Below are positions 45,135 through 56,339 of a stretch of DNA of 64,000 nucleotides, in pieces. The position numbers and the translations under genes are program-made. The stretch is from positions 25,226 through 89,225 of the forward strand of contig LUCM01007754.1 in assembly GCA_008360955.1 (NCBI GenBank). The letters are read 5' to 3'. The stretch is from Fasciolopsis buskii (lineage: Eukaryota; Platyhelminthes; Trematoda; Plagiorchiida; Fasciolidae). Under the pieces are notes generated by a model. It searched no databases and was not told where the DNA came from. It saw only the letters and a list, made by a program, of their open reading frames with translations. How positions within the stretch are numbered: position 1 is the first letter of the stretch; each line of letters starts with the position of its first letter.

Positions 45135-48100
45135 GATCTGTACGAATGGGTGGGCATTGTGACTCGCGAAGTGGGTGTAATTAGAGACACTGTTGACTGA
45201 GGCCCGTCCGCCTGCGCTAATCGAGTAATTCCAAAGTCCGAGGGCATCCTTTTTAGTGTTTCTCGTTTGTAATTTTTTATATTCATGGCTCCGTAATCGT
45301 TGTGGATAGGCCGTCACGCGAGTGTCTGTAAAAGCCCTAGAAAAAAAGTTAAGTGGTTTACTTCAGTTCTCTCTTTGTTTGCGCTCGCACGTACACGTCT
45401 GAACTTCAAAGACACGTTTAAACATTCCGGCTTGATTGATAAGTCTCATTCCTATCCTAACCGGAGTAATTGGAAATTTATTCGTTTGCAGACAGCATTT
45501 AATTCGGAAACCAATTATTCAAATGGGCATTTTACCGCCCCGTAGTTAGGAAATGCATTCGGATTTCCATGAATACGAGATATACTTTTTATTAGCGAAT
45601 AAACGGAACGAACCATGTGGCACTTCATTCATCCATCACAAATGTTAACGAATCGTGCGAGTTTACAAGTTGTATTTACCCGCAAGGTATGAAAATCTTT
45701 TACTGACAGCGATTTCAATGAATGCACTGATTCCACACCTACGATGAAGAAGTACACGTGGAACTTGATTCCTGAAAACGGTTAAATTTACTTCACACTC
45801 TCGATCAGCTGATTTCTAAATGGTCTCATTGTTTCCACTAAGCAATGATTGGTCACGTAGGTTGTTAATTTGAAAATCACGTGACAAAAATTTCGAATAC
45901 TGACACCTTGTCAAACAGAGCGTGGTACTAATTATCATTTAGAATATATGTCCAAAAACATTAGAAGCAAGAAATCATTCAGTCGATTTGTTTGGTTGAT
46001 TTTTTCCTATTTCCTGTTCATACGATTGCCTCGAATTTTGGTCATCTAATTAGGCAGGAAAAATATTTATCCTAGTCTAAATAAGCACCTAATAAATACA
46101 CAATCAGACAAAGATGGTCTTATTTTCCCGGTACTGAATCTACTTTGTTTGCAGCGCACATTTCGAACTGGAAAAGGCAAATTCGTTTGCTCATTTTCTG
46201 TTCACCAAACAAACAAAATGCAAATTTTTGTACTAGAAAAGAAATAGGGACAAATGAATTCTGTCGAAAATTGTTCACTTCCCCCCTCCCGTTCTTTAGT
46301 TTCCGTATTTTGTGTTTTGACCAGTCAAACCGTATGTCCGGAACATTCTAAATTATGCTTGATCAGCATATAAAATTAGTCAGGAATTAGGTGATATAAA
46401 TCCCCGTACTGAGTACACAACGAGTTGTATTGCTTGTCTTGATGTTTCTTGAACCGGAAAAAGGGTGACGAAAATGCTACAATTTCAATTTGTTTGGTGT
46501 ATCACGAGTCAAATGCTTGCGCTCTTGTGTCCACGAATTTACCTCGAGAAAACAGCGTTCTAACATTGCCGTGTGGAATGTGAATGTCGTCACTTGCAAT
46601 ACGATTGATTGATTTTAGCGGATGTTTTACCAATCAGACTGAGCATTTTGTAAGGATTTATGTGAACAAAACTGACTCCATGTGCGTTTCAGATGTGCGC
46701 TTGACGGTACGACGCCCAACTGATTTGCAAGCGATCCACAGTAAAATGACGTTCTGCAAAGTGAACATTTAGAATTTCAGCCCCGTAAACGAAACAATTC
46801 CAGTTGGAATTGCTTGGTCAGCGGTGAGAAATGTGTGATCCAAGCTGTGCGATCTACCCAAATTCAGAAATCAACAAAACGTCATTTTAGCGACATCCTT
46901 AGCCTTCGACGTTTCGTATTCTATTCAGCAATGGGCATGCTTGATTTTGTGTACTTAATTCGATCAATCGAACAACCCGAACACTGCCCGGTACATACAG
47001 ACCGGGTAAAAACGTTGTGAGATTTTATTATGAGGGAACAAAACTCCCTCGGTTTAGCCGTAATTGTCATTCTTCGAGTGTACGTCCCGTTAGTCCTAAA
47101 ATTTTCCATTCCGGTACTCGCTTTCAACCCCGGAATCGAACTTGCCACACTGGAGTATTAATAATGATTTAAAAAACCGAAATCTTAGTACCACATGGTC
47201 TCCATTTGAATGTTGTTCTCGATTAGCTGACTTCAATTGTTCACAAATCCTCGTTACGGTTCACAAATCGATACAAATTGGATTCTAATGCAAAATAAAA
47301 TAAAAGTATTTTGATACAAATCATTTCAAGACAGCATCGAGTGATGAGGTTGGCTGTAGGTTCATAGTAGAGTATGAAGACTTCAAATGTACGACCCCCT
47401 CGCAACGCGGCCTGTCCCAATTGCCCGTGCAAACGTCCAAGTGCTTCACCGATCTATGTGGCCATTTGCCGGTTTAGAGCTAGCGTCAAACTGTGCGGTG
47501 CTTGTGAAGTGTATCAAAATGAGTATTAGTTTTTTTCCTCGATTAAACAGTGCGACTGGAAGTCATCTGGCGGAACGTCACAATTTGGTTTCCACAAAAT
47601 GAAAAATTTTATCTTTTCTTTTCGATAAGCCACAATAAATGATCGAGAAATAGGGCGCCTAGGAGAAGCCATTAGAACCGAGACGATTGTCCTTGGCAAG
47701 ACAGGAAACATCCAGTCAACAATAAGATTTTTCCTAACGATCAACCAATGGTGGGTGATTCCTTCAAGTTTTTTGAACTGGAAATATACAACTAGTAGTC
47801 TGAAATCAAAGTAAAGTTTGTAAAATCATCTCCAGTAAGGCTGTGATGGGAAATCTTACTAGCTTTTACCGCCTACGTACGCGGTCACGTGAGACGTCAC
47901 CAATGACTGCGGCCTGGATACAACTTCGGTTTGACCCCCTAACTTTTCGTTTGTCAGGTGATCTATTTTCCAATACTAGTCGTCACCTTAACATCTGGAT
48001 GGTTTCGGGCACGAGAAAGAAGCTTGTGCGTATAGAGTTTCTCCTGGTAAATGGTCACTTGCGTATCTCCCAGAGGGTCGATGATCGTTTGATTGATTTG

Positions 48101-49822
48101 TGTCCGCGTCCACTGACCACGGGGCTTTTAATGTGCATGACCTAATATACCGAAACTAGTCCCAATTACCTCAAGGCATTCGTTTGGCGGTCGTTTTGCG
48201 GAAGCAGACATCAGCAGCCAAACTGCTTCTCCAACCGTTCAAAGAGTCAACTTCGGTTGTCTCTGCTTTTGGCGGTCCAAGTTATGCCCATTTCCTTGGC
48301 CTGGAGAATAACACGAACATGGCTGCTAAACGCTGGCAAGCATTATCGTTGAGATATTTCCGTGATTAATGGGATTTAGTGGCCGTACCTGTCGTGTATG
48401 ACAGGTGGTAGAAGGTGAGGGACTGCGCCAACTGTTTGGACGTGGGAGACGGCGACAGAGTCGCTTGCAACCAAAGATTTCGAAAGTTTTTGTTCGGTTC
48501 AGCGAATCAGCGTTACAAATGACAAACGTGTGTTTACCCAGGGTTAGTAAAAGGTGAATTTCAGTGAGTAAACTAGGTGTGTCAGAGGCAATACATTGGA
48601 AGTGTTCAAGCAGTTCAAATCCGCTGACATTGGGAGTGTGTTCTAAAACCCGATATACAAGTAACCCTCTGGTTAATTCTTTTGTGATTAGTTGTCTTAT
48701 TCCCGATTCAGGATCATTTTTAGGAAGCGTTTCTTCATGTGAACAGTTCGTTCGACGAGGTCTTTACAGTGAAATTGGTACCCAGCTGATGGTAATTTGT
48801 CAATCGAGTTCACAATACTGAATCCCATCTTGAGTGTGGAAAAAGTGGAGCACCGAAACGTCAAATGCAGCAATGAAGGATCGCATACGTCACAAACAGG
48901 ACACAGTTCATTTTCCCCTACACAGTTTTACACAATGTAGTTAAGCAACCCATCACTACTAGCACGTAGCAACTGACGTTCTTGATTTTAGGTACTCGTC
49001 CCTCGAGGTCAGTGCCCTGTCCATGACGTTATATCACCACCTATCGACAGCATTGTAACTTTTGATTGCGAGTTGAAATGTGTAGTTCAACAACGCTGAA
49101 ATGAAATTACTTGTCTCTGATCACAAATTCTTAATGGGAGTGTGAATAAAATGGAGAAATAATTTTGAATAACGCGATTGCTTCCGTAATACAATGCCTT
49201 TGATCAGGCAGGCAACGAAATTGCACGTTTGCGATTACATGTCAAATAGGATTAATTCCAATCGTAACTTGTTTTCTTCTTTTTTTCAAATGACACGTAT
49301 TTCTTACGGCCTGAAAGATGATAAAACGTAATTCGATTCAAATTAGTTGAATGCCAAATTCTATCGGCGACAATTTCAATCTCATCATGTTCCCCGTTAC
49401 CAATGAAACGAATGGTGAACTATTGTCGGCCAACAAGTGAACGCAGTTACGTTTGTAAAGTAAAAAAGACGGTACGATCAAAGTATCGACATTTATGCGA
49501 ATAATGAAATCATCTTTTGGGTGTGCACGTCTGTCAGGCATCAGGTACATGGGAGCAATATTTTCTTCGAGCAAAACACGTGCATTATCAATCTGTCTTT
49601 CCGTCTCTGTCTGTCTCAAGTGTAATCTGGACCGTAGATGTGTGATACATTCGAAATGTCGTTTTTTTAATTTTGGATTTTATCTTTCCCGATCAAACTG
49701 CCATAGAGCACAAAAAATCCAACTATCATGCAAACCAATAAGGATAATAAATTGATTTCAACGTGATTGTCGACTAGTTAACACGAAGTGATAAATGAGT
49801 GAGTGTGTGTGAAAATGAAAGG
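45135..49822. other. About 4.7 kb without firm genes
   Basis: A good acceptor (CTACTTTGTTTGCAG) ends at about 46155 and all three following frames are open for 26-65 codons, so no exon can be chosen. The frames at 47843-48145 (AAWIQLRFDPLTFRLSGDLF) and 48184-48369 (AFGGPSYAHFLGLENNTNMA), and a minus frame at 49338-49619, look somewhat protein-like but lack domains or splice support. A CTTGAGTGTGG with ACCGAAACGTC at 48831-48860 may be a decayed hammerhead-like motif. Confidence 0.4.
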
Positions 49823-49850
49823 ATATATATACATATATATATACATATAA
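49823..49850 (+). promoter_or_regulatory. TA-rich tract upstream of the PH-like gene
   Basis: GGATATATATACATATATAT lies about 100 bases before the ATG at 49947. It could act as a TATA-type promoter or simply be a microsatellite; only position supports a promoter role. Confidence 0.25.
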
Positions 49851-49946
49851 CGACAAAAATATTGCATACATATCAGGTAGTACTACGTTTTTGATCACCT
49901 GGCTGATTAGTTCTGAAATAGTGTCACGAGGAAAAATCCATACACC

Positions 49947-50840
49947 ATGTATGGAATCGATGATGATCTAACTCGACCAATGGAGGGATATGTGGACAAA
50001 CCAAGTGGTCAATTGCTCAATGATGAAGTGAATATTACACAACTTGGACGGAAACGGACACGAAATAACGAACCATTCGATCGACAAATTGCGGAAGAGG
50101 AAATGCATAAACATCTCCGACGAAAGCGAAGAGGTGCACCTGTGAAATTTCTTGTCGATCGGATGCGATTTACCAAACGTGGTTATCATGAATACTTGCC
50201 TTATCGTGACATCAAACACTTCTACCAACCGGATGATCAATCAAATGCATTTGTTCTATTCATTCGCGATCGAAAAGGTCGTGATACCTATGAAACATAC
50301 AAATGTGACAATCCGAGTGAAGTGGCCCGTGTAAAGGAACTGATTAACTGTGCTGGAAATGACCGGCAGAAAATGCTCGGTTCAACCCAAAGTCTATATC
50401 ACTCCAGTCGACCGAGTTCGCGTGTCTCGAATGCCAGCTCGGAATACTCCGTCTATACAAAATCGGCAAGTCGCTCGTCACGTCCTTCTTCCGCTGTTCG
50501 GCTATCCCGATACGAGGTCTACTACCCGTCTGTACAGCCGTCACAGCAACCGCTCAGAGTATACGAGAGACGGGTCAGCAGACCGATTAGTGTCGAGCCC
50601 AAATATGAGTATCGGTGGGCGTCAACGCCGTATTTGTACGTACCACCGGATACTTCAAGTGTCACAGCTCAGCAATCTTATATTTCACAACAATCCGTTT
50701 CGTCATTGCGAAGTGTAAACGACGATCCAAGCGACTACACCTTTATACGATCGGACAGTACACACGGGACCGATATCACCGAAGATGGTCCGATTTATAT
50801 GTACATGTCTCGATCGCAGTCAGGCCTCAGATACCAATAA
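49947..50840 (+). CDS. Trematode PH-like domain protein, intronless
   Basis: A 297-codon frame uninterrupted by introns. The ATG at 49947 is the first after an in-frame TGA at 49914-49916, and an AATAAA at 51145 gives a 3' UTR of about 300 bases. Residues 1-60 are acidic then basic, ending in a KHLRRKRRG cluster (56-63) that could be a nuclear or phosphoinositide-binding patch. Residues 66-137 (PVKFLVDRMRF, EYLPYRDIKHFYQPDD, FVLFIRDRKG, TYETYKCDNPSEVARVKELI) have the run of beta strands and closing helix of a PH/PTB fold. I recognise this as the PH-like domain family described from trematodes. Residues 147-297 are Ser/Arg/Tyr-rich and probably disordered, with many potential phosphosites. Function is unknown; a lipid- or phosphopeptide-binding adaptor role is inference from the fold. 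Lack of introns suggests a retrocopy origin or a compact gene family. Confidence 0.85.
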   Translation: MYGIDDDLTRPMEGYVDKPSGQLLNDEVNITQLGRKRTRNNEPFDRQIAEEEMHKHLRRKRRGAPVKFLVDRMRFTKRGYHEYLPYRDIKHFYQPDDQSNAFVLFIRDRKGRDTYETYKCDNPSEVARVKELINCAGNDRQKMLGSTQSLYHSSRPSSRVSNASSEYSVYTKSASRSSRPSSAVRLSRYEVYYPSVQPSQQPLRVYERRVSRPISVEPKYEYRWASTPYLYVPPDTSSVTAQQSYISQQSVSSLRSVNDDPSDYTFIRSDSTHGTDITEDGPIYMYMSRSQSGLRYQ

Positions 50841-50991
50841 TCGACGGTCACGTAATCTCCCCACTTTACATTGACATTGGGAATTTTATCAAGCCAATCG
50901 ATATCGTATGTTGACATTCTAAATTGCACTAAACATTACGAATCGGTCACAACATTCGATGTCATATCCTCCATTGTCATACCATGGACTA

Positions 50992-51023
50992 TATATATAT
51001 ATATTCATATATATATATATATG
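50992..51023. repeat. AT microsatellite in the 3' UTR
   Basis: Alternating A and T with one TTCA interruption, inside the inferred 3' UTR of the PH-like gene. Confidence 0.85.
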
Positions 51024-51144
51024 TGGTTCGGTTGAAAATTCCTAAGACCTTACACGATATTTAACTAATAGACAGATGTGCATCTTATTCCACTGTAATT
51101 GTTCCCGTGTTTGAATTCATGATGACAAGAGGAAGATCTGATCG

Positions 51145-51150
51145 AATAAA
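51145..51150 (+). terminator. Poly(A) signal AATAAA
   Basis: AATAAA about 300 bases after the stop of the PH-like gene. It is the only clear hexamer in that 3' region. Confidence 0.6.
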
Positions 51151-53544
51151 GGACTAAAAACCTCTCCTAATTTGTCACAGGGCACGAGGTGTGCTAATTG
51201 TATTCGTAAATATGTCAAAAAAAGGCATACATTCACATCGTCTGTTATCGATTTTCGTGTTTTTCTAGCAAAATAGACTGGTTTTTTATGGCGGACCGAA
51301 CCGTGAGCGGTTCATATGTTCATTTGAATCAAACAAGTCTTCATCATTGGGATGCGGTTTTAGACGATATGGTTGAAATAATGACCGACTTTAATATGCG
51401 CGGCAACTAGCAGCGAGCTAGCAGCTCTCGAAAAAACACGGTAGATTGCAAATCGTGACAGTAGTATCGATGATAGTAAGGTATGGCGAAGAAGTCATGT
51501 TAGGTTTGACATCACCTCTCCGGTAACATCAGTGCTCGCGTGTATGGCTGATCTGTTTTGTCTCTGTACGTTGCCATGCGCAAATGTGGCAAATGAATCT
51601 GATGTTTTGTGCCATTTGAGGAGATCGAGTGGAGCTGGTGTGTCACTTATGGTCTGTGAACAATGGGGACATGGCTCCGTATCATTCAATCTTCCTGATA
51701 TCAAATAAGCTCAGATCGTTTGGCCAAATTGATGTATGGCTCATGATCATTCCACCTGGGTTCGAGCCCCGTATGGGCAAGAACACTTGACACGTTCGTA
51801 CTTAGTGCTTTCCTAGATCTGAATGCGAAATTCCGAATTAGTCCAAAGTACTCACTAATTGGCTAACGATGGTTTCTTCCCCACTCGATTCAATGCTCGA
51901 TGGAGTGCAAAGATGAACGTGAATTTAAACAGTAGAATAACTTTTAAATGCATCATCCGAGATTATCTTTTCTAACCAACAGATGTAATTGTAACAAAAA
52001 CTAAATGGACACATTCCTGTCTACGCAGTTGTTTTATTTCTGGTTATATGATGATTTTTGATATGATTTAATTAACACAGTTTCTCTCGTTTTGGATACT
52101 TCGTTTTTCAAATTGCCAATCGGTAAATGAAATTTCAGCCTACTAGGGTGTTTATTCTCTAACAAATATGGTAGACTAACGTGTGTTGAATGGTTCCGAG
52201 AACTGCTCAGTTTGGAGCGAGTGTGTGAAACAGGATTCCGTCTCGATGGCAACTCGATGCTTTCGGTTTCTCAAGGTTTTTTAGCAGCTTGCTTTTCATA
52301 TTCAAATAGTATTTTTTACACTTTCGTCGAATTGTAAAGATCCCATTATCATAATGGATTAGTTTTCGTATTGTATTGTGTTGCATTGTACTGTACTGTA
52401 TTGTATTGTATTGTATTGTACTGTGCTGCATAGACCTTTCAATAGATTAAATGAACGATTTGCACCTTTATGTCGGTTACCTGGAGGTTTCGGCTGAACC
52501 GCGGTCCGAGTATGTTAGGATGCGTGCCAAATGAAGGACAGCGCAAGTCTCGTAGGTATGGAAGGAAAAGCGGCATTAGGAAAAAGTCACGGTGAAAGAT
52601 GATCGTTCGCCGCTTGAGTGGGACAGCAAGGTATCCCGTGAACAAATGTTGCTCCGGTGGATGGATCATACTGTTTAATGAACAGCTAGTCCGGTGGTAT
52701 AAAACACACACAAGCATACACGCGCACAAGACCCATAGTTAACAGTTAGTGTGGCAAAAATTAATTTTTTTCCTAATCATGTCAGAAATGATGATCGGAA
52801 GGGAGTATGGAAAGACTGAAAAACCGCATTGGTATGCAGAACCGCAGTGGGTGCGGGATTTCATCTTCCAGCGCGGAAACCCCCTATTTTGAATATTGCG
52901 CACGCAGAAATGAGAGAATTCTATCTCGAAGTTGGACTGGGCAATGTAATCCACAGTATTTCACGGAATCGAACCCGGACACATGCTCCTGAACTGATAC
53001 ACCACAGTTTTTTATCGGACAGCAGACAGGAAGAAATGGAGTGGAAATTTGGAACATTTAGCTTTGTTAAGATTTTATAGAAAACACCGTCACGTATGCA
53101 TTGACAAGGGGACAAAACCGTTATATATAGGAGGTATGGTATTTGTGAAAATCCTACAGGCATAGCGAGCAAACGGTTAATCAAATTCATTCCATAGCCA
53201 AATAGCTTCAATAATTTCTACACGTGAAACACTGTTCGACCTTTAATCGGGTCGTCGGGGTCGCTAATCATCCAAAAGCGTGCAATGAATGTAACGATCA
53301 TTTGGGAGTCCTAGATTGCACGTAATGTGCACAAGTTTGAAACAAACACGCAGACTTACGTGCCAAGCATGTGTCGGTCCACAAAGAGTTGTACCGTCAT
53401 ACCATATGTCGGTTTAGGATTTATGGCCTGCTTTCGCCAATCTAAGTCGTCTTCGATAGGTTACGGCAAGGATGCCGTATATTCTCATTTTTACTCAACT
53501 TTGCCATAGAGGATGTTCTACATAACTTTTTATTTGGTCTTTAA
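51151..53544. other. No firm gene; TGTAT repeat; tRNA-like word
   Basis: A TGTAT pentanucleotide tract lies at about 52370-52428. A tRNA-like GGGTTCGAGCCCCGTATGGG occurs at about 51759-51778. Minus frames at 51495-51704 and 52921-53211 have no recognisable domain. Confidence 0.45.
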
Positions 53545-54420
53545 GATGGTTGGGTTGAATTCTTCTTGGAGAACAGAGTTTTTGACTTGGAGTATGCCGA
53601 TGATGTCGACTTGCTGAGCGACGATGCATCGGGAATTCCAAGGGCGTCGGAACTCTTGGCGATTGAGGTCTCTAGGTAGGATATGTGCTTCGGACCTTCA
53701 AAATACAAGGTACTTCTTCAAAACTAGCATCAGCCAGCGCCTAATCGGTTGGAAGTCAGTAGCTTCAAGTACTTTGGGAATCTGATCAATTCGAGACAAG
53801 GTATTTGGGGGCGGGAGAGTTCACATCACGAACTGCCAAAGCCAGAGGAGGTTTTACGAACCTGCCGCACCTATGGCGCCACCACGACATCCAGCTTTCT
53901 GTCAAACGAAGAGTTTCCAGTGGCACAGTTCGTAGTGTTCTTTAGGGTTACTAGACCTGAACTAGCCGCGTTGAGAATGCCCTGCCACATTCTGTGTTCG
54001 ACTACAAATGTCCCCGAAGCATTGCCCGAGTCTGATGGGAACGTCAGGAGACCAATAACGAGGTGTGTCGTTGTATGTTGCGTACAAACAGTCGTCCGCT
54101 GACTGAGATTATCGCTCGGCATTGGCTCCGATGGATTGGACTCGTATTGCTTATGCCTGTCTATCTTCTTCCTTTTCGTGCGCTTTTTCCAGGTAGTGGG
54201 AAAGGCTGGAAGAAGCGACGTGGTGGTTATATCAGCCTTTGACTTGGCTTAGAGGAGGCACCAAGAAGTTAGCTTCGACTTTGGCATTCGTTGGTTCTTC
54301 GTGCCTTCGTGGTTGGGGCCAAAGAGATGAGGATTAGTGTTTGTTTGAGTCGTTAACAGATATGGTTCAGAACCGAAGTCCGTGGTGCGAATGCTATATA
54401 GTTTGCCTGTAGAACTCGCC
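53545..54420 (+). mobile_element. LINE family B: RT motif C to C-terminus, decayed
   Basis: The frame starts FFLENRVFDLEYADDVDLLS, which contains the YADD catalytic motif of non-LTR reverse transcriptase. It continues with MCFGPSKYKVL, then LEVSSFKYFGNLINSRQG. After frame changes it reads KARGGFTNLPHLWRHHDIQL, SVKRRVSSGTVRSVL, ARHWLRWIGLVLLMPVYLLP, FRALFPGSGKGWKKRRGG, LRAFVVGAKE and a C-terminal segment ending near 54420. Frameshifts and stops are frequent. Motifs A and B lie upstream and are missing, so this is a 5'-truncated insertion. The minus-strand pieces at 2640 and 42985 belong to the same family. Confidence 0.8.
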
Positions 54421-54586
54421 CCCTTAAAAACACAGTGAAAATAACCAAAATTTACCAAATGTTTACGATTAAAACACGAAAATTGTTTTATCGTTTTTTA
54501 ATTATTCCTCCCCTCTGTCGATCACTTAATACTAAATTCCATTTGTCTACTGTTGCGTTAGCATCATGCTTGTTTCCAAGGCAGTG

Positions 54587-54631
<45 letters not shown>
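54587..54631. repeat. AT microsatellite
   Basis: About 45 bases of alternating A and T, followed by ACATACATAA. Confidence 0.95.
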
Positions 54632-54635
<4 letters not shown>

Positions 54636-55274
54636 CATAAATTCAATACAAAGCCTTCACCATATATCCGTCGAGGATGACACTCACCATTTGACTCAAG
54701 TCATACAGAATACGAAGTAGTTGTCATGACCACTTGCAGCCTCTTCACTGGTAATATATTTTAGAGTGACTAGTAAAATTGTCCACTAACCGTATCAATA
54801 TCAAAAATGCGGTTTTTATTCACTCTTTTGAACGATTAGTGCAACGCAGTGACTACAAAGAACACAATTCAAACACTTTCGTCTCGAATTCGATCCTATA
54901 CTTTATAGAGTAACCGTAAACTTTGCATATACTCCGCTCGAATCGGGCTGCCACCCATTCGTGAATGCGAACAGGTCAATTCAATAACATTCAAGAAATT
55001 TTCTAATCCATTCCATCAAGTCAACGAGATTTTGAAGGTCAAATAAAATCGAAAGTCACGTGAAAGTCAAAATGCTATCTGACAGAAAGCCGGTCCAGTG
55101 ACTGTGACTGAGTGCGGGAAACTCCAACGATCGACTTCGCCAATGTTGTTTGCACCGTAAGTCCACGGCTCGAACCAGGACCACTTGGTGATATTTCCAT
55201 TCACCGGGTGGGGGGTGCGCGTGGGGAGAAAACAAACAGGTTTTTTTGTGATATTCCAACTATCAGCTGTTACT
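54632..55274. other. No recognisable gene
   Basis: Nothing is recognised. A tRNA-like word (ACGGCTCGAACCAGGACCAC) at about 55163-55182 may be a SINE scrap. Confidence 0.45.
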
Positions 55275-55455
55275 AGTTCCCAGCCAGCGATGCCCAATCG
55301 GCTGAGGTCGTGGCTTTTGAACGCGAAAGTCGCGGATTCGAATCCTCCCACCACCGGTCAGCATCCCCACTTGATAGCCCTGTGTCGGCCGCGGCACCCA
55401 TCCTGAAAAATGATGTACACCGTTATTTCATTAATAAAAAGAAAGCAAGAGATAA
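55275..55455 (+). mobile_element. SINE family 2, well preserved
   Basis: Head CGGCTGAGGTCGTGGCTTTT, B-box-like GCGGATTCGAATCCTCCCAC, body CACCGGTCAGCATCCCCACT, GGCCGCGGCACCCATCCTGA, AAAATGATGTACACCGTTAT, TTCATTAATAAAAAG and an A/G-rich tail. This copy defines the family end to end. It lies about 80 bases before the candidate start codon at 55533. Confidence 0.85.
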
Positions 55456-55532
55456 AAGAAAAAGAAAAAGCCTTAGAGGTTGGGAAAATCTCTTCCACTT
55501 TCTCCAAACTGTGTCGTGTGAATAACCATCAT

Positions 55533-55832
55533 ATGTTTCGCAACAATTCACCCAGCCTGACGTCCCAACCGGGAACAGACACGAATGAACACACGGGCAA
55601 TCGCACGTGCGTACAGACGACTGCACCGCAAAAGTTTCAATCCAAATTACAGCCAATTTGCAAGAACAACCAATTACGGACAATAGAACAGACAAAGTCA
55701 ATATTAGCTCGTTTTTGTTCACAAGTAACTCAAGGGATTGACAAATTGGACCAAAATGCGAACGACAAATTGGACCAGTTCAAAATCCTCTGTTTGCAGT
55801 TCGTGTTTCGTAGACTTGGAGAAATAGTAGAG
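55533..55832 (+). CDS. Exon 1 of a small helical protein
   Basis: From the ATG at 55533 the frame is open for 100 codons to a canonical GTAGAG/GTATGA donor after 55832 (phase 0). Residues 1-35 are polar (FRNNSPSLTSQPGTDTNEHT). From about residue 50 on, a charged helix is predicted: LRTIEQTKSILARFCSQVTQ, GIDKLDQNANDKLDQFKILC, LQFVFRRLGEIVE. The heptad-like I/L/F spacing suggests a coiled-coil or helical-bundle subunit of about 117 residues once joined to 56022-56075. I do not recognise the family. The frame is open upstream into the SINE tail, so the start codon is a choice, and the SINE would supply 5' flanking or 5' UTR sequence. No promoter is seen. Confidence 0.5.
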
Positions 55833-56021
55833 GTATGAAACCTAAAACTTGAGCATGGATCTCGAGTCCCGTGAAACGATTTTTATAGATTGCAAAGAGT
55901 TTGTTAAATTTTGTGTAACTTTCCCATATCTACGAGTTACTACTTAGACTCCAATATGTGTACGGGTAAACGATGAAACACGCAAGAGCAACGTGGTCAC
56001 AATACGTTTTTTCTTTTCTAG

Positions 56022-56075
56022 TCAATTTCTAGCTTGATTTGTCACGCAGACAACGTAGAGCATTGCCAGAAGTAA
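56022..56075 (+). CDS. Exon 2 (terminal) of the small helical protein
   Basis: A strong acceptor (GTTTTTTCTTTTCTAG, ending at 56021) is in phase 0 with the preceding donor, giving an intron of 189 bases. The exon adds SISSLICHADNVEHCQK and stops at TAA 56073-56075. In-phase joining of a good donor and a good acceptor is the main support for this gene. No nearby AATAAA was identified. Confidence 0.45.
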   Translation, partial: SISSLICHADNVEHCQK

Positions 56076-56339
56076 AGCGAAGCATGAAAATGGTTTTGAG
56101 TTTGATGCACATGATACACACGGAAAAGAGCGACCACTGAGGAGAGGCTGTGGACTGGGAAAATTTCACAAAAGCAGAAAACTAAGTAGAACAAAAAACC
56201 AGCAAATGTATCAGCCACTATCATGTTTCTCGTTTTACGAACAATGGCAGATGAGCGCTGGGACGAAATCAAGCATGCGATGCATCTGACAGCACGTTTC
56301 GCATGTGACCCTAGATCTAGCGTTCGTCAAAGACAATGC

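Noticed and set aside
53749..54122. 117-codon plus frame and 83-codon minus frame
   Set aside because: Both are shadow frames over the decayed LINE family B, whose true frame shifts through this region.
53545..54420. Retroviral or LTR-element polymerase
   Set aside because: The YADD context, C-terminal LRWIG/RGG words and absence of LTRs, integrase or protease fit a non-LTR element.
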